Positions 50,988 to 59,490 are shown, counted from the first letter of the stretch. The stretch: 64,000 nucleotides of DNA from Actinomycetota bacterium (GCA_018268675.1 JAFDWB010000094.1:153053-217052); one strand, 5' to 3'. Made by a program: numbers and translations. Notes: a model not told the origin generated them from the letters alone.

Positions 50988-51395
50988 TCAGTTGGCGGCG
51001 GAGAGACGATCGGTCACCCATCTACCAACTTCATCGACCAACGCGATCGTTGCTCTGCGGTCGAGCGGCTCGGTGTCAAGTAGGTCCTCGTAACGCAGCG
51101 GCACGGCGAAGTCGGTGAGCTCGGCGAGGTGAGGGCGTGGTGCCGGCAGATCGACGCCGTGCTCTTCAAGCAATCTGCAGAGCTGGTCGATGTCATGGGT
51201 CCGCTGCTGTGACAGGCCAAGGCTTGCCATCACTGCCTTTAGCCACTTCTCAACCGCTTGCTGGGCGTGGAAACCGATGATTTCGTCGCTGATGTCGGAG
51301 TTGTCGGCGAACTCGCGAGCCGCGGTTGCGTCGTTGCTGGCCTTCTTTGCGTAGAGGGCCGCTAGGTCGGCCGGCTCACGCCGGGAGGAGAACAC
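50988..51395 (-). CDS. HEPN-domain protein of an MNT-HEPN pair
   Basis: The protein is 135 aa from GTG 51395, which overlaps the MNT stop by 20 bases. The HEPN signature IIGFHAQQAVEKWLKAVMASL is followed by QQRTHDIDQLCRLLEEHG. In MNT-HEPN systems the HEPN subunit is the RNase-like toxin, silenced by nucleotidylation by MNT. The classical RX4-6H motif is not obvious. The codon usage and base composition are less GC-biased than in the flanking core genes. Confidence 0.8.
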   Translation of the reverse strand: MFSSRREPADLAALYAKKASNDATAAREFADNSDISDEIIGFHAQQAVEKWLKAVMASLGLSQQRTHDIDQLCRLLEEHGVDLPAPRPHLAELTDFAVPLRYEDLLDTEPLDRRATIALVDEVGRWVTDRLSAAN

Positions 51396-51699
51396 GGCCT
51401 TCTCGCAGTGCGTCGTGGAGCATCGTGCCCTCGAAGTGGCCCCATTCATCGACGTGCGAGGCCGGAACGACGACTAGATCGATCGGGACGCCCAGGTTGC
51501 CGAGGGCGTCGCGGAGGCGAACGAACTCGGCGCGTCGACTCTTGAGCTCGGGCTCGATGACGAGCAGGTCGAGGTCGCTGTCGGCGCGGGCATTGCCGCG
51601 AGCATGCGAGCCGAAGAGGATCACCTTGGCGTCGGGTGCCGCGTCGGCGAGGCGGCGGCTTGCCTCGGCGATCAGATTCTCGTCCGTCATCGTGCTCAT
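51376..51699 (-). CDS. minimal nucleotidyltransferase (MNT) antitoxin
   Basis: The protein is 107 aa from ATG 51699 (51690 is an alternative). The nucleotidyltransferase signature GSHARGNARADSDLDLLV gives the GSxxxG and DxD metal residues; IDLVVVPA supplies the third acid. It is transcribed before HEPN, overlapping it. It is the expected antitoxin that adenylylates the HEPN partner. The pair lies between the broken restriction gene and tRNA-Trp, a small defence islet. Confidence 0.85.
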   Translation of the reverse strand: MSTMTDENLIAEASRRLADAAPDAKVILFGSHARGNARADSDLDLLVIEPELKSRRAEFVRLRDALGNLGVPIDLVVVPASHVDEWGHFEGTMLHDALREGRVLLPA

Positions 51700-51951
51700 G
51701 CCGGAAGCGTAACCGCCGCCTGCGACAGCGCAAACGAGTCCGATCTGCCCTGGGCTGGACGCTGGTAGAAAAGCCGAGGCTCGAACGCCGATTCCCTTAC
51801 TCAGGGGAAAGGCAGGGGAAAGAATGCCAAAACGGGCCCTGCGGCACCGCATTCCAGAGCGGTTCGGTGAGGTCGCCCGGGCACCCAAGACCGGAGTGCT
51901 TTAGACGCAACGAGGGCCCGATATTTGGCTCCGAGAGCCGTTTCCTGGAGA

Positions 51952-52025
51952 CGGGGCAGCCAGGACTCGAACCTGGAATCGCCGGTTTTGGAGACCGGTG
52001 CCTTAGCCAATTGGGCCACTGCCCC
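51952..52025 (-). tRNA. tRNA-Trp (CCA)
   Basis: On the minus strand acceptor GGGGCAG pairs with CTGCCCC; anticodon stem CCGGT/ACCGG encloses CTCCAAA, anticodon CCA; T arm CCAGGTTCGAGTCCTGG. The discriminator is G. Its 3' end faces the islet at 49.6-51.7 kb, but I found no second copy of the 3' end that would mark an attachment site. Confidence 0.95.
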
Positions 52026-52102
52026 AGCGCTCTGGACTCTAGCCGGACCGGCCGGTGGCGGGCGCTGTGGGGCGGCGCCTCGCGGTGATTTAGCCTGCGC
52101 GG

Positions 52103-52351
52103 ATGGCGACCTACACCGTCACCTGTCGCGGCCACCTCTCGCGGGGCGTCGTCACCCAGCTGACCAACGCGGGCTTCTACCTGCGCCAGGAGCCGGAAAT
52201 CGGCTTTGAAGGCGATGGGATGGAGCGTCACTTCCTGAAGGTCGAGGCGGGCAGCGCGGATGACGCGATCCTCGTCGCCAAAGGGGCCCTGGCGGTCGCG
52301 GGCGGCGAGGCGCGCGACTACATGGCCACCGCGGGCGCCGAGCCGGACTGA
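52103..52351 (+). CDS. small conserved-looking hypothetical protein
   Basis: The protein is 82 aa from ATG 52103. It has an alternating beta/alpha pattern (TYTVTCRGHLSRGVVTQLTN, then FLKVEAGSADDAILVAKGAL), compatible with a small ferredoxin-like fold. The family is not recognised. It stands alone between tRNA-Trp and the membrane protein. Confidence 0.65.
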   Translation: MATYTVTCRGHLSRGVVTQLTNAGFYLRQEPEIGFEGDGMERHFLKVEAGSADDAILVAKGALAVAGGEARDYMATAGAEPD

Positions 52352-52450
52352 GCCTGGCCCGCCGGTCGACGGGGATCAGGGCATGACGGTTCGGGTTCAC
52401 CGCGACCACGCTGGTTCCACTTGCCGGGACCCGCACATATATTCGGGCGC

Positions 52451-53770
52451 ATGCCGAAGCGCATGGGGGCGAGGGACGTGCTCCGCCAGCGGCCCGTCTG
52501 GGCGGTGCCGATCGTCGTCGGCTCGGTCCTGATCGGGCTGATGACCGCCCTCTACATCGGCTCCGCGGTCGACCCGATCAGCCATCTGCACGGCCTGCCG
52601 GTCTCGCTGGTCCAGGAGGACGCGGGGGTGCACGGGGCGAAGGAACTGGACCTCGGCGGCGACCTCGAAAAAGCTCTCCTCGGCTCGCCGGAAGTGTCAG
52701 AAAAGCTCGCCATCCACCTCGAGTCTCTCGCCGAAGCGCGCGAACGGATGAACCGCGGCGCCTCCTACGCGACCCTGGTCGTGCCGCCCGACTTCAGCGC
52801 CGCGGCGCTCAACCTGATCGGCGCCCGCAGCCCGCACCCAGGCCGCGAAGGCCTGCCGACCGTCCGCCTGCTCTCCAACCAGCGGGCGGGGACGACCGGC
52901 GCGAGCCTCGCCACCAACGTCCTCCAGCCCGCCGTCGCGGCGTTTTCACAGAAGGTGGGGGAGATGCTCCTCGCCGAGGGCGGCGCGGGCGCCGGCCCGG
53001 CCGCCCGGGCGGCGCTTGCCGACCCGGTGAAGGTGAGCGCCACGCCCTACCGGCCACTGCCCGAAAAGGCGGCGCTCGGCCTCAGCGCCTTCTACGCCTC
53101 GCTGCTGATCCTGATGAGCGGCTTCATCGGCGCGACGATCGTCAACACCTTCGTCGACGGCGCGCTCGGCTTCGCCCCGACCGAGATCGGTCCTTGCTGG
53201 ACGATGTTGCGGCCCTCGTTGATCAGCCGCTGGCAGACGCTGCTGGCGAAGTGGGCGATGGCGGCGGTCCTGACCGGCATCCTCACCGCGGTTTTCCTGC
53301 TGGTCGCCGGCCTGATCCTCCACATGGACGCGCCCTCGCCGCTCCTGCTCTGGGCCTACGGGTGGTTCGGCGCGGCGACCGTCGCGATCGGGACGCTCTC
53401 GCTCTTCGCCGTGCTCGGCACGCCGGGCCAGCTGGTCGGCCTGCTGATCTTCGTCTACGTCGGGCTCGCCTCGGCGGGTGGCACGGTGCCGATCCAGGCC
53501 CTCCCCGAAATCTTCGCCGCGGTCAGCCACGCCGACCCGCTGCGCCAGATCCTCGGCGGCGTGCGCTCGATCCTCTACTTCGAAGCGCGCGCCGACGCGG
53601 GCCTCGCCGAGGGGGCGATCGCCACCGCCGTCGGCCTCCTCTTCTGGCTCGCCTTCGGCGCCTTCTTCGTCCGCCGCTACGACCGTCACGGCCGCGATCG
53701 CCTCGACCCCGAGCTGCTCGCCTACGTGCACGAATCGGCCGACGCCTACCGTGCCGGCACGAGCCGCTAG
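52451..53770 (+). CDS. ABC-2/YhgE-Pip-like membrane protein (DUF3533 type)
   Basis: The protein is 439 aa from ATG 52451. One N-terminal helix (VWAVPIVVGSVLIGLMTALYIG) is followed by a long extracellular domain (PVSLVQEDAG, YATLVVPPDFSAAALN, VRLLSNQRAGTTGASLATNV), then five to six C-terminal helices from residue ~220. This is the layout of the YhgE/Pip and ABC-2 permease-like group. Possible roles are efflux or surface presentation. No ATPase is adjacent. Glu is mainly GAA. Confidence 0.75.
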   Translation: MPKRMGARDVLRQRPVWAVPIVVGSVLIGLMTALYIGSAVDPISHLHGLPVSLVQEDAGVHGAKELDLGGDLEKALLGSPEVSEKLAIHLESLAEARERMNRGASYATLVVPPDFSAAALNLIGARSPHPGREGLPTVRLLSNQRAGTTGASLATNVLQPAVAAFSQKVGEMLLAEGGAGAGPAARAALADPVKVSATPYRPLPEKAALGLSAFYASLLILMSGFIGATIVNTFVDGALGFAPTEIGPCWTMLRPSLISRWQTLLAKWAMAAVLTGILTAVFLLVAGLILHMDAPSPLLLWAYGWFGAATVAIGTLSLFAVLGTPGQLVGLLIFVYVGLASAGGTVPIQALPEIFAAVSHADPLRQILGGVRSILYFEARADAGLAEGAIATAVGLLFWLAFGAFFVRRYDRHGRDRLDPELLAYVHESADAYRAGTSR

Positions 53771-53812
53771 TTGAGAAGCCCACAGGTTGTGAGCGCCTGA
53801 CAGGCCATCCGG

Positions 53813-53859
53813 TTGATGGGCCGAAAACCCGCCTATATGTCTGGTTTTCGGCCCATCAA
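53813..53859. repeat. family B hairpin, copy B2
   Basis: TTGATGGGCCGAAAACC (53813-53829) pairs perfectly with GGTTTTCGGCCCATCAA (53843-53859); the 13-base loop cgcctatatgtct shares cctatatg with copy B1. A companion stem GGTGCGCG/CGCGCACC lies about 30 bases downstream. It lies between convergent genes. Confidence 0.85.
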
Positions 53860-53954
53860 CATCCGAGGCTCAGCGAAGCCACGCAGGGTGCGCGCGGATG
53901 TCAGCGAAACGCGCACCGTCCCTCGTCACCCCTGTGGCGGCGGCGGCCGGTCGG

Positions 53955-55004
53955 CTACGCCGAGGCCGAGCGGGCGATCGGTTCGGCGATCGCGACCGCC
54001 GCCGCGGCGGCGCGCACCGGGGTCGACAGGCGCTCCACCCGCCGCAGCCGCTTCGCCGCGGTCAGCTGCTGGTCGGCGGCGGCGTGGAGGGCCAAGGGGT
54101 CGTCCGCGTCGCCGGCGGTGCCGAACGAGACGCCGCAGGGAATCCCGCGCGCTGTGAGGCTGCCGAGGTCCAGTTCGTCGACCATCCGCCGGATCGCCGC
54201 CCGCGCCGTGGTCCGGTCGCTGCCGGGGAAGACGACGGCGAACTCGTCGCCGCCGATCCGGAAGGCGTCCTCACCGAGCCGCCGGCGCTCGAAGCCACGG
54301 GCGACGGCGCGCAGCACTTCGTCCCCGGCCACATGGCCGAAGGTGTCGTTGACCTCCTTGAAGCGGTCGAGGTCGAGCAGGCAGAGCGACAGGTTACGGC
54401 CGTCGCGCGCCGCCGCGGCGGCCTCGACCTCCAGCCGCCGCTCGTAGGCGCGGCGATTCTGCAGCCCGGTCAGGTGGTCGTGCAGGCTCAGGTGCGAGGC
54501 GGCGGCGAAACCGACCGCATGGTGCAGGTGTGCCGACAGCGAGCGGCCGAGCAGGCCGATCACCTCGCCGTCGGCCCCGTCGAAGGCGCCCCGGCGGGCG
54601 GCGAAGGCGGTCAGCGACCCGAGCTCCTCGTCGCCGTGGACCAGCGGCGCGCAGAGGAGCGACCGCGCCGCGAGCCGGCGGCAGGTCCGCGGCTCCACCC
54701 GGTCGTCGGCCCGCGTGTTGCGGCTGATCAGGACGGCGCGCCGCTCGAGCGCCAGCCCGGAGAGGCTGCCGTGCCGCGGGTAGCGCCAGCCGATCACCTC
54801 GGGATCGACGCCGCTGCCGGCGCGCACGACGAAGTCCTCACCGTCGGGGGAGTCGACGAGCGCGCCGTCGGCGCCGATCAGCCCCGGCACCCGGTCGACG
54901 ATCGCCCGCATCGCCCGATCCTGGTCCAGATCCCCGGCGGCGATCTCGCCCTGCGCCTCGATGATCTCCAGAAGTCGCCCTGGCTCCCCGTTAGTCACCA
55001 GCAT
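53955..55004 (-). CDS. GAF-GGDEF diguanylate cyclase
   Basis: The protein is 349 aa. An N-terminal GAF domain (residues ~25-165, with DGEDFVVRAGSG and LLCAPLVHGDEELGSLTAF) senses an unknown ligand. The cyclase domain begins at DHLTGLQNRRAYERRL and has DLDRFKEVNDTFGHVAGDEVL and an intact active site RIGGDEFAVVFPG. It makes cyclic di-GMP. I do not see the RxxD inhibitory site five residues before GGDEF. It has no membrane segment. Confidence 0.92.
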   Translation of the reverse strand: MLVTNGEPGRLLEIIEAQGEIAAGDLDQDRAMRAIVDRVPGLIGADGALVDSPDGEDFVVRAGSGVDPEVIGWRYPRHGSLSGLALERRAVLISRNTRADDRVEPRTCRRLAARSLLCAPLVHGDEELGSLTAFAARRGAFDGADGEVIGLLGRSLSAHLHHAVGFAAASHLSLHDHLTGLQNRRAYERRLEVEAAAAARDGRNLSLCLLDLDRFKEVNDTFGHVAGDEVLRAVARGFERRRLGEDAFRIGGDEFAVVFPGSDRTTARAAIRRMVDELDLGSLTARGIPCGVSFGTAGDADDPLALHAAADQQLTAAKRLRRVERLSTPVRAAAAAVAIAEPIARSASA

Positions 55005-55119
55005 GAAGCGAAGCTATCCGGACCTTGAGTCTGAAGTGTGTAGGAACGTCCGAACTTTTGTTTTTTGACGAGAGGGTGACTGCGAAAAGTTGGTTTTGGG
55101 TGTTCGGGCGGACCGGCGG

Positions 55120-55142
55120 CCCGGGCGGATCGGCCGCCCGGG
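55120..55142 (-). terminator. 9-bp GC stem after the zinc-ribbon gene
   Basis: CCCGGGCGG-atcgg-CCGCCCGGG. In the minus direction it lies 17 bases after the stop at 55159, and a T-containing stretch (CAACTTTT) follows about 30 bases later. Confidence 0.5.
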
Positions 55143-55158
55143 TCGGGTCCTCGGCGGA

Positions 55159-55356
55159 TCAGGAACCGTGGGCGACGGTCACCCGTGCGGCCCGCGGACG
55201 GGCCTCGGCCAACGCCGCCGCGGTCCGGGCGGCGAGCAGCGGCTCCCAGGTCAGCTGGACGCTGACGCCGTCGCGGGCCTTACAGCGGGGACAGCTGGTG
55301 CCACCGGACAGGGCACCGGTGCTGAAACGGATCCCGCACCGTTCGCAGTGGAACAT
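55159..55356 (-). CDS. small zinc-ribbon protein
   Basis: The protein is 65 aa from ATG 55356 with GAGGAG upstream. CERCG and CPRC in the first 26 residues (MFHCERCGIRFSTG, TSCPRCK) form one four-Cys zinc ribbon; the rest is an Ala/Arg-rich helix. It may bind nucleic acid or be a subunit. Its upstream region carries a TTGACA and two direct repeats at 55465-55493. Confidence 0.7.
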   Translation of the reverse strand: MFHCERCGIRFSTGALSGGTSCPRCKARDGVSVQLTWEPLLAARTAAALAEARPRAARVTVAHGS

Positions 55357-55464
55357 CTCTCATCAACTCCTCGTCGGGGCCGGGGGCGACGGGCTCGCCC
55401 CGGGGCCTCTGGAGCCTCCCTCCGAGAGGTTGTGATGTCAAGCACAAAGCAGTATGAATCGCGC

Positions 55465-55493
55465 CTGAAATTGCGCAGTGTCTGAAATTGCGC
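55465..55493. promoter_or_regulatory. tandem 12-base direct repeat upstream of the zinc-ribbon gene
   Basis: CTGAAATTGCGC occurs at 55465-55476 and 55482-55493, period 17. On the minus strand a TTGACA (complement of 55436-55441) lies downstream of them, as expected if the repeats are an activator site before a -35 box. The -10 is unclear. Confidence 0.4.
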
Positions 55494-55497
55494 GTTT

Positions 55498-56628
55498 CTA
55501 CCGGCCGAACCAGCGCGCGCGGCGGTCGGCGCCGAACTTCTCCTTCAGCGCCGTCTGCTCGGCCGAGGGCGGGTTGAAGTGGCCGGTGCGCTCGGGGCCG
55601 GAGAGGAAGTCGATGTCGACGCTGCCGATCCGACCCTCGCCGAACTCGATGTAGCAGGTGCCCTGGCCGAGGTGGCGCTGCGGCTCGGGGCCGGCGGCGA
55701 TCGCGGCGAGCAGGTGCTGGGCGACGATCCGCGCGGCGCCCTCGGCGAAGACGCCGGCCTTCGGCACCCCGGCGGTGGCGACGTCGCCGATCGCGTAGAC
55801 GCCCGGCACCTTGGTGGCGAGCGTCGCCGGGTCGACCGGCACGTAGCCGTCCTCGGTGATCCCGGACTCGAGCACGACGTCGGGCGCGCGGTGCTTCGGC
55901 ACGCCGAGGAAGAGGTCGAAGGTCTGCTCGGCGCCGTCGTCGAGGACGGCGACGCGGCGCGCCGGGTCGACGCTCGCGATCCGCCGCTCGGCGATCAGCT
56001 CGATCCCGCGCCGCTCGAACTCGTCCCGCAGCGCCGCCGAGGTCTCAGGCGAGGGCGGCACCGGCGTGCCGAACGGGATCACGAAGGCGATCTCGCAATC
56101 CTCGCGGACGCCGCGTCGACGCAGCTCGTCGTCGAGCATGAGGGCGCACTCGCTCGGCGCGGGCGGGCACTTGAAGGGGGCGCCGCAGACGCCGATCAGC
56201 GCCCTCCCCGCGGCGAACTCGGGGATCGCGGCGGCGAGCTTCTCGGCGCCCGCCACCGAGTAGAACTCGCTGTCGAGCTCCCTCATCCCCGGGGTCGCGT
56301 CGAGGTCGTAGTCGGCCCCGAGCGCGATCACCAGGTAGTCGGCCTCGTGGACTCCCGCGTCGGTGGTGGCGCGCTTGGCGGCCGGGTCGATCGCGGTCAC
56401 CGTCTCGCGCAGGAGCCGTACCCCGGGCTTGACAAAGTCGGCGTAGGGGAGTCGCACCTCGCCGACGCTCGCGCCGCGGAACAGCAGATCGAGTTTCGAG
56501 TAGCCGAAGACGAAGGCCTCGCCCTTGTCGATCACCGTCACCTCGGCCTCCGCGCCGAGCGCCTCGGAGAGCGTCGTGGCCAGTTCGAGCCCGCCGAAGC
56601 CCGCGCCGAGGATGAGGATGCGCGCCAT
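55498..56628 (-). CDS. SQR-like FAD/NAD(P) oxidoreductase
   Basis: The protein is 376 aa. The FAD motif is LILGAGFGGLELATTLSE at the N-terminus; YLVIALGADYDLD and the C-terminal GVYAIGDVA complete the flavin fold. CGAPFKCPPAPSECAL contains the Cys pair position used by sulfide:quinone oxidoreductases. Sulfide or sulfane oxidation is possible; many such actinobacterial proteins have not been tested. The gene is divergent from the MgtE-N gene, 43 bases away. Confidence 0.8.
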   Translation of the reverse strand: MARILILGAGFGGLELATTLSEALGAEAEVTVIDKGEAFVFGYSKLDLLFRGASVGEVRLPYADFVKPGVRLLRETVTAIDPAAKRATTDAGVHEADYLVIALGADYDLDATPGMRELDSEFYSVAGAEKLAAAIPEFAAGRALIGVCGAPFKCPPAPSECALMLDDELRRRGVREDCEIAFVIPFGTPVPPSPETSAALRDEFERRGIELIAERRIASVDPARRVAVLDDGAEQTFDLFLGVPKHRAPDVVLESGITEDGYVPVDPATLATKVPGVYAIGDVATAGVPKAGVFAEGAARIVAQHLLAAIAAGPEPQRHLGQGTCYIEFGEGRIGSVDIDFLSGPERTGHFNPPSAEQTALKEKFGADRRARWFGR

Positions 56629-56671
56629 GGACAGGGAAGCCTATCCGGTGTCGGCGGCCTAGCATTGGCCG

Positions 56672-57949
56672 ATGGCGACCGCGGCGCCCGCGCCCACCCC
56701 CGACGTCCTCCACCTCTCGCTGGTGCTCGGCGGGGCGCTGCGCGACGCCGACGGCACGCGCCTCGGGCGGGTCGAGGACCTGATCGTGCGCCTCGGCGGC
56801 TCCGGCTACCCGCCGATCACCGGCTTCCTGGTGACGATCGCCGGGCGCCACTCCTACGTGCCCGCGGAACGGGTGGCGACGGTGGCGCCGGGCGCCGTCA
56901 CCCTGACCAAAGCGAAACTCGACCTGCGCCCGTTCGCGCGCCGCGCCGACGAGGTGCTGCTCAAGCACGACGTCCTCGATCACCAGCTGATCAACGTCGA
57001 GGGCGCCCGGCTGGTCCGCGCCAACGAGATCGAGCTGGCGCGGCTCGACGGCTGGTGGCGAGTGGTCGGCGTCGACACCGGCGCCCGCGGCGGGCTGCGG
57101 CGGCTGCTGCCGCGGGCGCTGGCGGGGCGGATCGGGACCGGGGACTTCCTCGACTGGGCGAGCGTCGAGCCGTTCTCCGGCGACGTGCCCGCGGTGCGCC
57201 TCCGCGTACTGCACCCGAAACTGGCGAAACTGCACCCGGCCCAGATCGCCGACCTGGTCGAGGCGGCGTCCCACGACGAGGGCGAGGAGATCCTGCAGGC
57301 GGTCGGTGCCGACGAGGACCTCGAGGCCGACGTCTTCGAGGAGCTCGACTCCCGCCACCAGCTCGAGTTCGTCGAGCAGCGCTCCGACCCCGAGGTGGCC
57401 CAGCTGCTCGCCCGGATGGCGCCCGACGACGCCGCCGACCTCGTCGCCGAGCTCCCGCAGGAGCGCCGCGAGGCGGTGATCGACAACCTCCAGCCCGGCT
57501 TGCGGCGCAAGGTACGCGCGCTGCTCGGCTTCGACCCGGCCGAGGCGGGCGGGCTGATGAGCCCCGACTTCGTCAGCGTCTACCGCCAGGCGACGGTCGC
57601 CGAGGCGCTGGAGCGGGTGCGCCGCTCGCGCCTCCCCGACGAGCTGCTCGGGACCGTCTGGGTGATGGACGCACGCCACCGCTTCCTCGGCGCGGTGCCG
57701 CTGGCGGCGCTGGTGCGCGCCGACCCCGAGGCGGGCGTCGTCGACCTCGAGGTCGCCTACCTGCCGCACCTGCGGCCCGACGCCGACTTCGAGGAGATCG
57801 CCCGGCTGATGGCCGACTACAACCTGACCGCGGCGGCGGTGGTCGACGAGGCGGAGCGGATGATCGGCGTGGTCACCGTCGACGACGTGCTCGAGGTGCT
57901 GCTGCCGAAAGGCTGGCGCCGGCGCTTCGGACTCCTCGGCGAGGATTGA
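56672..57949 (+). CDS. PRC-barrel/MgtE-N/CBS regulatory protein
   Basis: The protein is 425 aa with no membrane helices. Residues ~20-80 are PRC-barrel-like (DADGTRLGRVEDLIVRLG), ~190-290 are the MgtE intracellular superhelix (LVEAASHDEGEEILQAVGAD, MAPDDAADLVAELP), and ~295-415 hold a CBS pair (GLMSPDFVSVYRQATVAEAL, MIGVVTVDDVLEVLLP). MgtE-N and CBS domains sense Mg2+ in transporters. It lacks the pore domain, so it probably regulates the Nramp-like transporter encoded 107 bases downstream. Confidence 0.85.
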   Translation: MATAAPAPTPDVLHLSLVLGGALRDADGTRLGRVEDLIVRLGGSGYPPITGFLVTIAGRHSYVPAERVATVAPGAVTLTKAKLDLRPFARRADEVLLKHDVLDHQLINVEGARLVRANEIELARLDGWWRVVGVDTGARGGLRRLLPRALAGRIGTGDFLDWASVEPFSGDVPAVRLRVLHPKLAKLHPAQIADLVEAASHDEGEEILQAVGADEDLEADVFEELDSRHQLEFVEQRSDPEVAQLLARMAPDDAADLVAELPQERREAVIDNLQPGLRRKVRALLGFDPAEAGGLMSPDFVSVYRQATVAEALERVRRSRLPDELLGTVWVMDARHRFLGAVPLAALVRADPEAGVVDLEVAYLPHLRPDADFEEIARLMADYNLTAAAVVDEAERMIGVVTVDDVLEVLLPKGWRRRFGLLGED

Positions 57950-58055
57950 TCGCCTGAGCGCCGGCCGCGTCCCGGGCGGCGGGGTCGCGGCGCGTTTTCG
58001 GTGCGCCGGGCTAGGATCGCCGTCGCGATGACCGTCGAGTGGAGCGACCAGGTGG

Positions 58056-59366
58056 ATGCGGGTCCGAGTACCAGCCGCCATGCGGCGGTTCCGGCCCCTG
58101 GTCTCCGCCCGGCCGCATCTGCCCGCCCGGCTGCGCTCCCGGCGTAGCCGCGTCCTCGTCCTGCTCGGGCTGCTCGGCCCGGGCCTGATCGCCGCCAACG
58201 CCGGCAACGACGCCGGCGGGATCGCGACCTATTCCGAAGTCGGCGCCAGGTACGGCTACACGCTGCTCTGGGCGATGGTGCTGATCACGGTGTCGCTGGC
58301 GCTCGTGCAGCGCTCGGCGGCGCGGATGGGGGTGGTGACCGGCAAGGGCCTCGCCGAGCTGATCCGCGAGCGCTACGGGATTCGTTGGTCGGCCTTCGCC
58401 ACCTTCTGCGTGCTGGTCGCCAACTTCGGCATCTGCATCTCCGACTTCGTCGGCGTCGGCGCGGCGCTCGGGCTGGCCGGGGTGCCGACGCAGGTCTCGG
58501 TGCCGATCGCCGCGATCGGGATCTGGCTGGTGATCGTCCGCGGCTCCTACCGCAGCGCCGAGCGCGTCTTCGTCTGGATGACGATCCCGTTCTTCGCCTA
58601 CCCGGTGGCGGCGATCCTCGCCCACCCCGACTGGGGCGAAGTCGGCCACGCGATCGTGGTTCCGCAGCTGCACACGAACCCGACCTTTCTGCTCCTCTTC
58701 GTGGCGATGGCGGGGACCACGATCACCCCCTACATGCAGCTCTACCTGCAGTCCGCGGTGGTCGAGCGGGGGGCGACCGAGGCGGACCTGAAGAACGAGT
58801 CGCGCGAGGCGGTGGGCGGGGCGATCTTCGCCGACCTGATCGCCGCCTTCATCATCATCGCCACCGGCGCGACCCTCTACGTCTCCGGCATCCACTCGAT
58901 CGGCTCCGCCGCCGATGCCGCCCGGGCGCTCGAGCCGCTCGCCGGCCAGTACGCCGAGCTCCTCTTTGGCATCGGGCTCCTCGGCGCCAGCCTCCTCGCC
59001 GCCGCGATCCTCCCGATCGCCACCTCCTACGTCGTCGCCGAGAGCCTCGGCTTCGAAAAGGGCATCGGCCGGCGCACCGAGGAGGCGCCGGTCTTCATGG
59101 GCCTGATCACCGCGATGATCGTCATCTCGACCGTGGTCGCGATGGTCCCCGGCGTTCCCGTGATCGCCCTCCTGGTCGGGGTCCAGGTCGTCAACGGCCT
59201 CCTCCTCCCGGTAAACCTCTTTTTCGTCTGGCGCCTCGCCCGCAACGAGGAGCTGATGGGCGAGCACCGCAACCGCGGCGCCGTCGACTGGGTGACCGGA
59301 GCGACGGTGGCGATCACCTCGACCCTTTCCCTGATCCTGGTGGCGGTGACGCTGCTCGGGGTGTAG
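58056..59366 (+). CDS. Nramp-family divalent metal transporter, divergent
   Basis: The protein is 436 aa with eleven helices. The TM1 motif reads NAGN instead of the classical DPGN (LIAANAGNDAGGIATYSEVGA), and the TM6 block is GTTITPYMQLYLQ where classical members have MPH. Such changes at the metal site are typical of Nramp-related proteins with altered ion choice (for example Mg2+-type). The upstream MgtE-N/CBS protein supports Mg2+ or Mn2+. The ion is not proven. Confidence 0.85.
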   Translation: MRVRVPAAMRRFRPLVSARPHLPARLRSRRSRVLVLLGLLGPGLIAANAGNDAGGIATYSEVGARYGYTLLWAMVLITVSLALVQRSAARMGVVTGKGLAELIRERYGIRWSAFATFCVLVANFGICISDFVGVGAALGLAGVPTQVSVPIAAIGIWLVIVRGSYRSAERVFVWMTIPFFAYPVAAILAHPDWGEVGHAIVVPQLHTNPTFLLLFVAMAGTTITPYMQLYLQSAVVERGATEADLKNESREAVGGAIFADLIAAFIIIATGATLYVSGIHSIGSAADAARALEPLAGQYAELLFGIGLLGASLLAAAILPIATSYVVAESLGFEKGIGRRTEEAPVFMGLITAMIVISTVVAMVPGVPVIALLVGVQVVNGLLLPVNLFFVWRLARNEELMGEHRNRGAVDWVTGATVAITSTLSLILVAVTLLGV

Positions 59367-59400
59367 GCGGCTGTCGCCCGGGGGCTGGCTGATGCCCGGC

Positions 59401-59453
59401 GGCGCGCCCGTCCCCCTCATGCTTCGGCTGGTCATGAGGGCGACGGGCGCGCC
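59401..59453. repeat. companion hairpin, 21-pair stem with one mismatch
   Basis: Arms at 59401-59421 and 59433-59453 pair over 21 positions with a single C-C mismatch; each arm begins or ends with GGCGCGCCCGTC or its complement. Loop of 11 bases. It lies 35 bases after the Nramp stop and just before hairpin A4. Confidence 0.8.
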
Positions 59454-59490
59454 TGGGTGCGCCGCCGGTACGAAGGGAACCCCGGCCTTC

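Noticed and set aside
51730..51951. Attachment-site duplicate of tRNA-Trp
   Set aside because: The T-arm-like gaggctcgaacgccg near 51777 resembles but does not match the tRNA 3' end; no identical repeat was found at the far side of the islet.
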